Assembly: GCF_947501225.1 (NCBI RefSeq)
Contig: NZ_CANMUW010000001.1
Span: 806,001 to 870,000 of the forward strand
Origin: an uncultured Shewanella sp.
GTDB taxonomy: Bacteria; Pseudomonadota; Gammaproteobacteria; Enterobacterales; Shewanellaceae
Direction of reading: 5' to 3'
Length of the DNA stretch: 64,000 nucleotides
Below, piece by piece: positions 17,356 through 25,297 of this stretch (positions within the stretch are counted from its first letter, which is position 1; every line of letters begins with the position of its first letter). A program made the translations under genes and the position numbers. Under the pieces are notes generated by a model that worked only from the letters and a program-made list of their open reading frames with translations, did not search any database and was not told the origin of the DNA.

Positions 17356-18633
17356 TTGCGTATATTAGTGGTTGAGGACAGCAATGTTGTGTCCCGTATT
17401 TTACAACACCTTATAGCTCAGGAGTTGGGCTGCGATGTCGATTTCGCAGAAGATCTCGCCAGTGCTAAACAACTGTTAGAACGCAATGAGTATTTCGTCG
17501 CCATTACCGATCTCAACTTGCCCGACGCCAAAGAGGGCGAGATCGTTAAGCTCGTGCTCGCAAGGCAGATCCCTTGCATTGTACTCACAGGTAGTTTAGA
17601 CGCGGAGCAACGTAAACGTTTATTACAACTGGGTATCGTCGATTATATCCTGAAGGAGAACCGTTTCAGCTATGAATATGTGGTGAGGCTGGTCGATAGG
17701 CTTCAACGCAATCAAAGTGTAAAAGTATTAGTTGCCGATGACTCAGTCGTTAGTCGAAAATTTGTCAGAAGCCTGCTTGAGCAGCACCTGTATCAGGTCG
17801 TCGAGGCTGATGACGGGCACTCGGCTTGGGATATCTTACAAAGTCAGCCGGATATTCAGCTCCTGATCACCGATTACAATATGCCTGGTCTGGATGGGTT
17901 CGGGCTTATCCTGAAGGTAAGAGAAAAGTTCAGTCGGGAGGAGCTTGCCATCATTGGTTTGTCCAGTGATGATGACGAGAGTCTGTCTGCCCGTTTCATT
18001 AAAAACGGGGCAAACGATTTCCTGCAGAAGCCTTTCGTTCATGAAGAGTTTCACTGCCGGGTGCTCAATACCTTAGACTCACTGGATATGATCCGTAAGC
18101 TGTGGGAACAGGCGAATCTCGATTATCTGACCGGAGTATACAACCGTCGCTATTTCTTTGACCTTTATGAAGAGTTGGTTATACAGAAAAAACAGAGGAG
18201 AGGGACACTGACCTTAGCCCTGCTCGATATCGATCTGTTTAAGCAGGTTAATGATACCTATGGTCATGATGTAGGGGACGAGGTCCTTATTGAATTTGCA
18301 GCACGGTTGACTCGCTCCTTTGCTCAACATTTTACTGTTTCCCGCTTCGGCGGAGAGGAGTTTATTGTTGCATTTAAAGGGCTTAATGAACTTAAGTCTT
18401 TTGCTTTGATGGATAAGTTTCGCTCTCAATTGGAAAGCACACCTATCTTAACCAGCAGGGGAGAGCTCTTTGTCACAGTCAGCGGCGGACTAGCCTCATT
18501 GAATATCGAGCAGAGTGTCGCCAAGGAGGAGAGTTTAGATTCCTTAATTCAACGCGCCGACAGGGCACTGTATGACGCTAAAGCGGCGGGCCGTAATCAG
18601 GTATGTATCGGAGGTGCTCATGGGGAGCACTGA
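17356..18633 (+). CDS. Diguanylate cyclase with two receiver domains
   Basis: The 425-residue protein has REC1 (1-115, phospho-acceptor Asp52 in AITDLNLPD), REC2 (about 122-240, Asp173 in LITDYNMPGLDGFG) and a GGDEF domain (about 255-420, signature GGEEF at 332-336, metal region LLDIDLFKQVNDTYGHDVGDEV). It should make cyclic di-GMP in the cytoplasm under two-component control. The position five residues before GGEEF lacks the RxxD inhibitory site, so product feedback may be absent. The start is TTG at 17356, supported by AGGAG at 17344-17348. No cognate kinase gene is adjacent. Confidence 0.9.
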   Translation: MRILVVEDSNVVSRILQHLIAQELGCDVDFAEDLASAKQLLERNEYFVAITDLNLPDAKEGEIVKLVLARQIPCIVLTGSLDAEQRKRLLQLGIVDYILKENRFSYEYVVRLVDRLQRNQSVKVLVADDSVVSRKFVRSLLEQHLYQVVEADDGHSAWDILQSQPDIQLLITDYNMPGLDGFGLILKVREKFSREELAIIGLSSDDDESLSARFIKNGANDFLQKPFVHEEFHCRVLNTLDSLDMIRKLWEQANLDYLTGVYNRRYFFDLYEELVIQKKQRRGTLTLALLDIDLFKQVNDTYGHDVGDEVLIEFAARLTRSFAQHFTVSRFGGEEFIVAFKGLNELKSFALMDKFRSQLESTPILTSRGELFVTVSGGLASLNIEQSVAKEESLDSLIQRADRALYDAKAAGRNQVCIGGAHGEH

Positions 18634-18654
18634 TTACTCTCTGTTTGTTAGCCA

Positions 18655-19569
18655 TTATCTGGTCGTGATGCTGAACGAATCACTAATCTTTTCGCGGATC
18701 CAGCTATGAAGGATGTCGTTTTGATGTCTTTCATGCCACATGCCGCGAATGGTGAGTGCCGGCAGGGGGAATGGACAGGTCTTTATTTCCAAGCCATAGT
18801 TCCGAGCTCCTTGCTGTGCGATAGATTCAGGTAAGAACGCGATTAAATCTGAGTCCGGCAGCAGAGGGAGCTGCAGATTCAGAGCCTCTGTTAAGAAGCC
18901 TATCTGACGCTTGGGCAAGTCCATCCTTATTCCATATTGACTAACCGGATCGTCCCGTTCGTCCAGCAGGCTGGATTTGATATGTGGTTGATAAAAAATG
19001 GCTTCGGCTGTCCAGTTTTTCAGTACCGGGTTAGCCTTGTCGAGTAAACAGACTAAGCCTTCATCTATGAGGCGCTTCTGCATAAAACGTGGTTTTGCCT
19101 TCAGGCCTGCACCGATAATCATCTCCAGCTCGCCATTATCTAGCTTTTCATAGGCAGTGTTATCTAATGTTTTTATATCAAACAGGATATTCGGTGCTTC
19201 TGGCTTAATGCTGCTAAATGCTTTTGAAAGATAGGATGCCAGGATGAAGTCGTGGGTCTGAATACGGAAATGGGTGTGGACCTGTGTAAGGTCTAACCTT
19301 TTTGGGGCAAGCAAACTGTCGATCTCAGTGAGGATGAATCTTAGCTTATCCGATAGTTCTATGGCCCGTGAAGTAGGCTCTAACCCTTTGGCGTTTCTTG
19401 TAAAAAGTGGATCGTCAAATACTCCTCGTAGCTTGGCAAGGGTGTGGCTCATTGCAGACTGGCTGACATTCATCTTTTTTGCGGCGCGCCCGACATGGCG
19501 CTCTTCGATTAGCGCACGTAACGATTTAAGCAGGTTTAGATCGACCTTAGATAAATTACTCACGTTCAT
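18655..19569 (-). CDS. LysR-family regulator, NodD/LeuO-like
   Basis: The 304-residue protein has a helix-turn-helix at about 20-60 (HVGRAAKKMNVSQSAMSHTLAKLR) and a NodD/LinR-type binding domain. DPLFTRNAKGLEPTSRA is characteristic of this branch, which often responds to aromatic or other small organic compounds. It is divergent from the DoxX gene with 169 bp between and probably controls that gene (inference). It ends 22 bp from the convergent diguanylate cyclase gene, with no terminator seen. Confidence 0.86.
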   Translation of the reverse strand: MNVSNLSKVDLNLLKSLRALIEERHVGRAAKKMNVSQSAMSHTLAKLRGVFDDPLFTRNAKGLEPTSRAIELSDKLRFILTEIDSLLAPKRLDLTQVHTHFRIQTHDFILASYLSKAFSSIKPEAPNILFDIKTLDNTAYEKLDNGELEMIIGAGLKAKPRFMQKRLIDEGLVCLLDKANPVLKNWTAEAIFYQPHIKSSLLDERDDPVSQYGIRMDLPKRQIGFLTEALNLQLPLLPDSDLIAFLPESIAQQGARNYGLEIKTCPFPLPALTIRGMWHERHQNDILHSWIREKISDSFSITTR

Positions 19570-19738
19570 AATTTGTATTAGTGATAATCATTTTAAATAA
19601 TAATCTGCGAAGGTTAAGCTCTTTTCAACCCCAAACTGAAATGAATGTTATGAATAGGACAGCCTCTGGAGGACGGTCACAGGCAAGTTAGCTTGAGAGG
19701 TGCCGGTTCATACATGGGGAGAATAGAGGAGAAAAATA

Positions 19739-20086
19739 ATGGATATTTTAGTAACAGTGATTATAGGTGTGCTCTCGGCTTTCTTTATCTTCGCTGGTTC
19801 AATAAAGCTTTTGGGCTGGCAGACATTTATCTTCGAAAAGCAGCTCGAGTTCTTTCACTCCTATGGTTTAAATCGACAGGTTATGGCGTTAGTTGGAACT
19901 GTCGAGTTGATTGGAGCGACGAGTATCTGGTTTCAGAGCAGTGTAATAGGCTTGCTGGGGGCTGTACTATTATCAGCGACATCCCTGGGAGCCATCTTTT
20001 TTCACCTGCGATTCGACACATGGAAAGATGGCACTCCGGCAATGGTTACCTTAATACTGTCTGGGCTGGTTATATTTTTAGCTTAA
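19739..20086 (+). CDS. DoxX-family membrane protein
   Basis: The 115-residue protein has four hydrophobic segments and the DoxX-family early motif FAGSIKLLGW. DoxX proteins are small integral membrane proteins, some linked to quinone or thiosulfate oxidation and to redox stress. The specific role is unknown. GAGGAG lies about 6 bases before the ATG. The divergent LysR gene is the likely regulator. Confidence 0.8.
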   Translation: MDILVTVIIGVLSAFFIFAGSIKLLGWQTFIFEKQLEFFHSYGLNRQVMALVGTVELIGATSIWFQSSVIGLLGAVLLSATSLGAIFFHLRFDTWKDGTPAMVTLILSGLVIFLA

Positions 20087-20635
20087 TTAAGCAGTTCTCT
20101 TTTTATATTTAATATTTCCGAATGTTCAAAGTTTATTGAGTCGAGCTAAGCTAGATATATCTTTTATTTAACGTTCAATTTTAGATTGAATTTGGAGCTG
20201 GCAAGAATCGTCATTACCTTTTTATTCATAGAGTATTGAATCTGGATGCTGTTCGGGCTTGCACATAATGAGAGCATTAATATTGTTGTACCGGATTTTT
20301 TATTAATTGTACTGGAATCAGTGGAGCTAGATTGTAGGTGTTCTGTTTTTTATGTAAAATCAATGCGAAGGAGTGTCTCGTTAACGATTGTAAACTGCTT
20401 GGCACTAATGTAACCACAGCTTTCTCAATAATGAATCTCTATAAATAGCTCTCTTGAATAGAGTTCAGGTTTATGCTCGAATGGTCGTTACTTGCTATAA
20501 GTTGTTGTGACTTAAACCCGGTTATTGGCCAAATAATATTTTCAATCTAGTAAACCCTGAGTCAGGTCATATTATTTATGGTCACATATGGTGATAATAG
20601 CGAAACACATCTATTACCGGTAAGCCAACGTCGCC
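20087..20635. other. AT-rich intergenic region, no feature recognised
   Basis: This 549-bp gap lies between the DoxX gene and a LysR gene on the same strand. I found no open frame with a ribosome binding site, no strong hairpin and no terminator. It must contain the LysR promoter. A small RNA cannot be excluded. Confidence 0.4.
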
Positions 20636-21544
20636 ATGAAAACCGAAGATCTTGCACTATTTAATAAGGTTATCGAATATCAAAGCTTAAGTGCGGCGTC
20701 GAGAGCCCTGAGTATTCCGGTTTCTAAAATCAGTCGTAATATTTCTCAACTGGAGCAAAGCCTTGGCACACGTTTGCTGGATCGCACGACGCGAAGCCTG
20801 ACATTGACCGAAGCCGGTGTAGACTTTCTGGAGAGAAGTTCCCGTATTCTCGCAGAAGTTGAAGCGTTGCAGTTGAGTGTTGGCCAGTTACAGGTCGAAC
20901 CCCAAGGTGAAATTATCATTGCCGCGCCTTTGGATTTTATCAACCTGACCTGTAGAAGGGCGCTGGGACAGTTTCATCAACGTTTCCCAGAACTTAAGCT
21001 GAAATTTATCTCCTATCAGAGTATGCAAAACCCGATGGACATCCAGGCGGATCTGGTGTTGTATGTCAGCCATGAATCACCGCCCGACAGCTCTATGGTG
21101 GGACGTAAGCTGGTAACTCTGAAGCGTTACTTTGTGGCCAGTCCGGACTTCATTGAAAAACACCCTGAATTGACTCATCCAGCTCAGTTGGCGGATTACC
21201 CTTGCTTGCTCTCAGCCAAGGGAGGGTTACCCAGTAATCTCTGGCTATGGAGAGATGGTGAGCAGCTTCATAAGTTAGAGGTTGAGGGGCCCTTGGAGGC
21301 GGAGATGAATGAGTTGTGTATATCGGCGGCGGTCGATGGGTTAGGTATCGCCTGGGTGCCACCGGTTATGTGCCGTGAATACCTGCAATCCGGAGAGCTG
21401 AAACTGCTGTTTGATGGGCGTTTTGCTACTGATATCAGTACCTGGGGGCTCTACTCCTGCCGCCAGTTCCTTCCCCATAGAGTTCGGTTAGCGCTGGACT
21501 TCTTCCAGCACGAGTGTGCTCAAATGGAACAAAATCAGCTTTGA
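20636..21544 (+). CDS. LysR-family regulator, CrgA/DmlR-like
   Basis: The 302-residue protein has a helix-turn-helix at about 15-60 (SLSAASRALSIPVSKISRNISQLE, RLLDRTTRSLTLTEAG) and a substrate-binding domain typical of the CrgA/DmlR branch. It is convergent with the outer-membrane protein gene, 122 bp away, and lies 1.7 kb from the reductive dehalogenase. A role in regulating this accessory group is possible but unsupported by any recognised site. No clear ribosome binding site precedes the ATG. Confidence 0.85.
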   Translation: MKTEDLALFNKVIEYQSLSAASRALSIPVSKISRNISQLEQSLGTRLLDRTTRSLTLTEAGVDFLERSSRILAEVEALQLSVGQLQVEPQGEIIIAAPLDFINLTCRRALGQFHQRFPELKLKFISYQSMQNPMDIQADLVLYVSHESPPDSSMVGRKLVTLKRYFVASPDFIEKHPELTHPAQLADYPCLLSAKGGLPSNLWLWRDGEQLHKLEVEGPLEAEMNELCISAAVDGLGIAWVPPVMCREYLQSGELKLLFDGRFATDISTWGLYSCRQFLPHRVRLALDFFQHECAQMEQNQL

Positions 21545-21640
21545 AGTTCCGGGATTTATTAATATTGAACTCTTGAAATTGTAAAATGCCTAAGAGGACA
21601 CCAGCCATTGATGGCTGATGTCATAGAGGGCTCCCTTAGT

Positions 21641-21662
21641 TAAAATACCTTCGTTAGAAGGT
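21641..21662 (-). terminator. Terminator of the outer-membrane protein gene
   Basis: ACCTTC (21647-21652) pairs with GAAGGT (21657-21662) around GTTA. On the minus strand it is followed by a short U-rich tract (complement of 21641-21646). A second palindrome, CAGCCAT-TG-ATGGCTG, lies nearby at 21602-21617. Confidence 0.55.
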
Positions 21663-21666
21663 CTCT

Positions 21667-22611
21667 TTAAAAAGATTTGGTCAGGGTAAAGACTGCCGAT
21701 GAGCCTTCAGTAGTGTTCTTAGCACCGAATTCATGAACATAGCGTAAGTTAGCCTGCAACAGCCAGGGTAGGTAGAAGAGATTGATTTCAGCACCTACAC
21801 CATAGGCCTGTTTACGTTCACTCGCCAAACTACCCGGACCGTCCTGACTGTCATCGCTGATCTGCCATGTTGCACAGTAGGTGATACCGGGACGTACCAA
21901 CCATGTGTGGTTGAACTCCAACTGTTTGCCTAAACCGCCTTCGATGGTAAATTCGGCGCCCGGTCGAACATCTGTATCGTCCTGCTCGGTGTGAACTAAT
22001 GTGCGGGTCAATGCGCTGATGGTCCAGGATTTCTCTGTATCCAGATAATAGGTTCCGCCGGCGGTCAGCATACCCGTCCAATATCCGTAGCCGGGTGAGG
22101 CGGCATCAAGAACGTCGTGATCCCCGGTAGGTGCAATGACAGCCAGAGCCATAACCGCGTCAAAACGCTCCCTCGGCCAGTTAAGTACCAGGGGTTCGAT
22201 TACCACATCTCCTAAAGCGAATGAGGTATCGGCATCGACGCCTATGGGATTAATCGAAATATCTTTACTCACCATAGGGATAAGCACGTTATAGCCCCAG
22301 TTGGCGCCCAGAATAGTTTTCTCTGTCATATGTACAAATCTGTGTACTTGGGCATAGGCGCTTAACTCAAAGTCCAGACCCGTTTCGTCGCCATTATCAT
22401 TGGTCAGTGTATCGGCGTTATACCAGGTGTTGTACATGCGGTAATGCATACCCGGAGGGGGCAGAGTTGCGGCCGCGACGCCTTCTCCTCCCATAGGGTA
22501 ATGTGAACCAGATGTGGCCGCTACAACCGTTACGCTATTTAACAACAGGCCGGTTAAACCCGCCATACCTAGCATTATACTCTTTATTTTAGTGCTATTT
22601 ACTTTATTCAT
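21667..22611 (-). CDS. Outer-membrane protein, phenol meta-degradation transport type
   Basis: The 314-residue protein has a signal peptide (about 1-32, ending VVAA) and an amphipathic beta-barrel pattern ending FTLTKSF. The early part (LPPPGMHYRMYNTWYNADTL, ANWGYNVLIPMVSKDI) matches the family described as the meta-pathway of phenol degradation (PF13557-like), thought to form channels for hydrophobic or aromatic compounds. It is divergent from the reductive dehalogenase gene, sharing a 653-bp intergenic region. A role in organohalide entry is an attractive inference only. The ribosome binding site is CGGAGA. Confidence 0.72.
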   Translation of the reverse strand: MNKVNSTKIKSIMLGMAGLTGLLLNSVTVVAATSGSHYPMGGEGVAAATLPPPGMHYRMYNTWYNADTLTNDNGDETGLDFELSAYAQVHRFVHMTEKTILGANWGYNVLIPMVSKDISINPIGVDADTSFALGDVVIEPLVLNWPRERFDAVMALAVIAPTGDHDVLDAASPGYGYWTGMLTAGGTYYLDTEKSWTISALTRTLVHTEQDDTDVRPGAEFTIEGGLGKQLEFNHTWLVRPGITYCATWQISDDSQDGPGSLASERKQAYGVGAEINLFYLPWLLQANLRYVHEFGAKNTTEGSSAVFTLTKSF

Positions 22612-23264
22612 ATTATCTCCGTTTATTTATACTTATTTTTTATTTATATGGTGGTTAAACTGTTGAACTATATTTGTTTGTAGTGGTTGTTATTTTTTAG
22701 CCTCAGCGCTATAAACAAAGCGTTGAATGTGACAGTATGATTGAAATTAAGAGTGTTATTGCAATTAAGAGTTAAACTTTTTTGTCTTATGTGATTAAGC
22801 TTGAGTACTGTTAAGCTATATTTTGATGTTATTCTGGTGGTGTGCCTCTCTAATCCATATGTACATTGTTATTGTTTGCTTTTCTGAACTTGCTGAGCAA
22901 TGGTTATATTGCTTGGCTATTTGTATGATCGAGGCTGAAGATACTCTTTCATTTTTTAATGGTCAATTTAACACTCTCTAATTTAATTGAGTTGTTTTTT
23001 TAATTGAAATTCAAGAAGGGTTTGTTAGTCATTTTTCTTAATAAAAACAGCAGTGCTTATTACTGTTTTACCAATATTTTGTTGTTCCCTATCTCGTTGT
23101 TACCTATATGTGTGAAGAGTGTCATGTAAATGAATATTCTATTTTGCAGCTTTTGCAAAGGTTCTTCCCGAATATATCGCTATTTTACAAGGTGTGGCCT
23201 GTATAGAATTTATTTCAACATTTATCGTTTTGGTTTCCACCAACCCAAAGATGTAGGAATAAAC
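22612..23264. other. Divergent promoter region between the outer-membrane gene and rdhA
   Basis: A strongly AT-rich 653-bp stretch. An in-frame ATG at 23130 would lengthen RdhA by 45 residues, but that extension is Cys/Tyr-rich, unlike a signal peptide, and has no ribosome binding site, so I treat it as leader. A short palindrome, TTGCTGAGCAA, at 22890-22900 and a dehalobox-like motif at 23000-23013 are the only ordered elements I see. Confidence 0.5.
23000..23013 (+). promoter_or_regulatory. Dehalobox-like motif upstream of rdhA
   Basis: TTAAT-TGAA-ATTCA matches the CprK dehalobox (TTAAT-N4-ATTAA) at 9 of 10 fixed positions and lies about 250 bp before the rdhA start. The region is very AT-rich, so a chance match is likely, and no CprK-type regulator gene is adjacent. 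Confidence 0.22.
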
Positions 23265-24683
23265 ATGAGCGAACAAGAGAAGCAGGGGGTCGACGAGAGT
23301 CGGCGTCAGTTATTAAAAATTGGTGCCGGAACTGTTGCCGGTGTCGGCGTCGTTGCCGGAGCGGGAAGTTGGCTGAAACATAAGATGGAGGGCGTCGAGC
23401 TGGAGTCATTTCCCTGTGAGGTGAGCCCTGACTTTAAGCCTATGGATCAGCGTAATGTAAACCAGACCTATTGTATCAGTCCGGCGCTGCAGGCGAAGCA
23501 CCCGGAACGAAATCTGAATTTCGGTCAGGAATCGGCAGGTCCTATTCAACCGGGCGAGAAGCCCATGAGTATGACTGATGCATTTCACCGTTTCCTGACG
23601 GCTCACGAACGCTATGATAATGATAAGCCGGGTTACACTCAGCTCGATTATGCGCTGGAAACCGCTTCCTGGCATACATTGATGAACCTTGCACCGCTGT
23701 CGCAGGCCGGAGTACCAAATCAGGGGGTATTGACCTGGGATCAGTCAGACGTTCACGAGCATCAATATCCTTTTAAAGATTCGGTTGAGAAGGTTTGCGC
23801 AATTAAGACGGCTGCCAAAAATTTTGGTGCGGTACGGGTCGGTGTGTGTCGCCATGATCCCCGCTGGGATTACAGCCCACTCTATAACCCACTCACAGAG
23901 GAGACACTCACATGGGAGGAAGATTTCCCATTCAAACCTAAGAGCGTGATCGTCATGCTGGTGGGCATGGACTATGAGGCTACGGCATGTGCGCCGATGA
24001 TCCCACAATCTTCCACTGCTGCAATGGGTTACAGCAATATCGGTGTATTAGCTGGCGCTATGGCCAAGTTTATGAAAGAGCTGGGCTTTCAGGCTGTCGG
24101 AGCTACCAACGACATGGGGAACTCGGTGGCCTATGCTATCGCAGCAGGTTTAGGAGAGGGGGCACGTAACGGTACCATAGTGGCACCTAACCTGGGCCCG
24201 CGTGTGCGTATCTGTAAGGTCTACACTGAGTTAGAGCTCGATGAAGCTGCTTATGATAAGCCTCGTGATTTCGGCATCATGTCTTTCTGTGAAAATTGTA
24301 AACGATGCGGTGAGGCCTGTCCTTCTGGTGCTATCTGCATGGATGATAAACCCTCAACAGGCCCGACCTATCCCGGCAGCGAGGACCCACTGTACACCTG
24401 GGATGTCAACAAAGGAGTACGTAAATTTTATAGCGACCCTAAAAAGTGTCTGAAGTTCTGGTCAGAAAATGGCGGTGACTGTGGTGTCTGTTTGGCAGCC
24501 TGCCCCTGGAACAAGCCGGACTTTTGGCATCACAGATTGATCGATGCCTCCAACACATTCACCGGTGGCACAGTTCACGCCATGATGACTCAAGCCGACA
24601 TTCTATTTGGCTATGGCAATGTGAACGATGATAAGGCGGTTGAGAAGTATTGGCGTAGTGGCTTCAGCGGTGATTTCACCTAA
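23265..24683 (+). CDS. rdhA: Reductive dehalogenase catalytic subunit (RdhA/PceA-like)
   Basis: The 472-residue protein has all marks of a respiratory-type reductive dehalogenase. A twin-arginine signal (SRRQLLKIGAG, residues 12-22) is followed by a hydrophobic stretch, so it is exported folded to the periplasm. Two iron-sulfur motifs lie near the C-terminus: C342-x2-C345-x2-C348-x3-C352-P and C395-x10-C406-x2-C409-x3-C413-P. The middle part (about 175-320) fits the corrinoid-binding reductase core, with Tyr256 in MGYSNIG a candidate catalytic residue. Such enzymes remove halogen from organohalides such as chloroethenes using a corrinoid cofactor and two [4Fe-4S] clusters. I start at ATG 23265 (TAGGAAT before it). 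The anchor gene follows after 12 bp. The halogenated substrate cannot be read from sequence. Confidence 0.93.
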   Translation: MSEQEKQGVDESRRQLLKIGAGTVAGVGVVAGAGSWLKHKMEGVELESFPCEVSPDFKPMDQRNVNQTYCISPALQAKHPERNLNFGQESAGPIQPGEKPMSMTDAFHRFLTAHERYDNDKPGYTQLDYALETASWHTLMNLAPLSQAGVPNQGVLTWDQSDVHEHQYPFKDSVEKVCAIKTAAKNFGAVRVGVCRHDPRWDYSPLYNPLTEETLTWEEDFPFKPKSVIVMLVGMDYEATACAPMIPQSSTAAMGYSNIGVLAGAMAKFMKELGFQAVGATNDMGNSVAYAIAAGLGEGARNGTIVAPNLGPRVRICKVYTELELDEAAYDKPRDFGIMSFCENCKRCGEACPSGAICMDDKPSTGPTYPGSEDPLYTWDVNKGVRKFYSDPKKCLKFWSENGGDCGVCLAACPWNKPDFWHHRLIDASNTFTGGTVHAMMTQADILFGYGNVNDDKAVEKYWRSGFSGDFT

Positions 24684-24695
24684 GGAATACAAGAT

Positions 24696-24974
24696 ATGAT
24701 GGGTTTAATGTGGTACTTGATGGGTATGGGCACAATGGCTGCCCTGTGGGCTTATCTCAGCTTGAGAGGTCGTTATCAACTCGACTGGAAAGCAAACCTG
24801 GGGTTATTTACGGCATTTGGGTTTGCCTGGATCTGTATCGGTTGGTCCTGGGGCTCATTTGCCGAGGGAGAACCGCAGTCGGGTGCGATGGGGCTGATCT
24901 CATTTGGCTTGCCGGCATTGGTACTGTTAGTCATGAGTTGGCAGAAATTTATCCAACCAAACAGAAAAGTGTGA
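24696..24974 (+). CDS. rdhB: Reductive dehalogenase membrane anchor (RdhB/PceB-like)
   Basis: The 92-residue protein has three hydrophobic segments (about 4-22, 34-53 and 64-83). The loop between the second and third carries Glu57-Gly-Glu59, the ExE motif known from RdhB proteins. It should anchor the catalytic subunit to the outer face of the inner membrane. It starts 12 bp after rdhA with the binding site AAGGAA, so the two form an operon. Its order, after rdhA, is the same as pceAB. Confidence 0.85.
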   Translation: MMGLMWYLMGMGTMAALWAYLSLRGRYQLDWKANLGLFTAFGFAWICIGWSWGSFAEGEPQSGAMGLISFGLPALVLLVMSWQKFIQPNRKV

Positions 24975-24992
24975 CCCTGTAAGGAACAGGTG

Positions 24993-25015
24993 GCCAGCAG
25001 TATCTATCTGTTGGC
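24993..25015 (+). other. Stem-loop between rdhB and the small downstream gene
   Basis: GCCAGCAG (24993-25000) pairs with CTGTTGGC (25008-25015), 8 pairs with one G-U, around a 7-base loop. No T run follows, so it is not a standard terminator; it may stabilise or process the rdhAB message. Confidence 0.45.
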
Positions 25016-25048
25016 TGCCTTACTTGTTGAGAGTTAAAGAGGTTTGTT

Positions 25049-25213
25049 ATGACCAATCATCCACTCATTGCACCTAAACCTATGCCGGTAAATAAAGCAA
25101 AGACTTGCAGAAACGGCGCATACCGGGAGGTTTCTGCCATCTGTAGCCCGATTGGAGGCTTATTGCTACTGGTAGTGTTATCCATACTGATAGGAAAGGT
25201 GGCACTGGCTTGA
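25049..25213 (+). CDS. 54-residue single-span membrane protein after rdhAB, unknown
   Basis: ATG at 25049, with AGAGG about 6 bases before it, opens a 54-codon frame ending at TGA 25211-25213. The translation begins MTNHPLIAPKPMPVNKAKTC, has a short basic, cysteine-containing middle and ends in one hydrophobic helix (about residues 33-53, GGLLLLVVLSILIGKVALA). It is on the same strand as rdhAB, 74 bp after rdhB, and 84 bp before the LuxR-type gene. I know no family for it. The ribosome binding site, the clean membrane helix and the position favour a real gene; it could be an accessory or second anchor subunit (inference). Confidence 0.6.
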   Translation: MTNHPLIAPKPMPVNKAKTCRNGAYREVSAICSPIGGLLLLVVLSILIGKVALA

Positions 25214-25297
25214 TATATAGAGTTTTTTTTCACTACGATCTATCTGTCATATTGCAGTGGGTTTAGTTCATCACCGTTCATTGTTAAGGAGAGGGTC

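Noticed and set aside
19693..20112. 139-codon frame overlapping the DoxX gene
   Set aside because: A shadow of the DoxX gene in another frame; the DoxX frame has the family motif and the better ribosome binding site.
23130..23264. 45-codon N-terminal extension of RdhA
   Set aside because: It has no ribosome binding site, is rich in Cys and Tyr, and would place the twin-arginine motif 56 residues inside; ATG 23265 has a proper binding site.
24710..24982. 90-codon frame overlapping rdhB
   Set aside because: A shadow frame; rdhB has the three-helix pattern, the ExE motif and the ribosome binding site.
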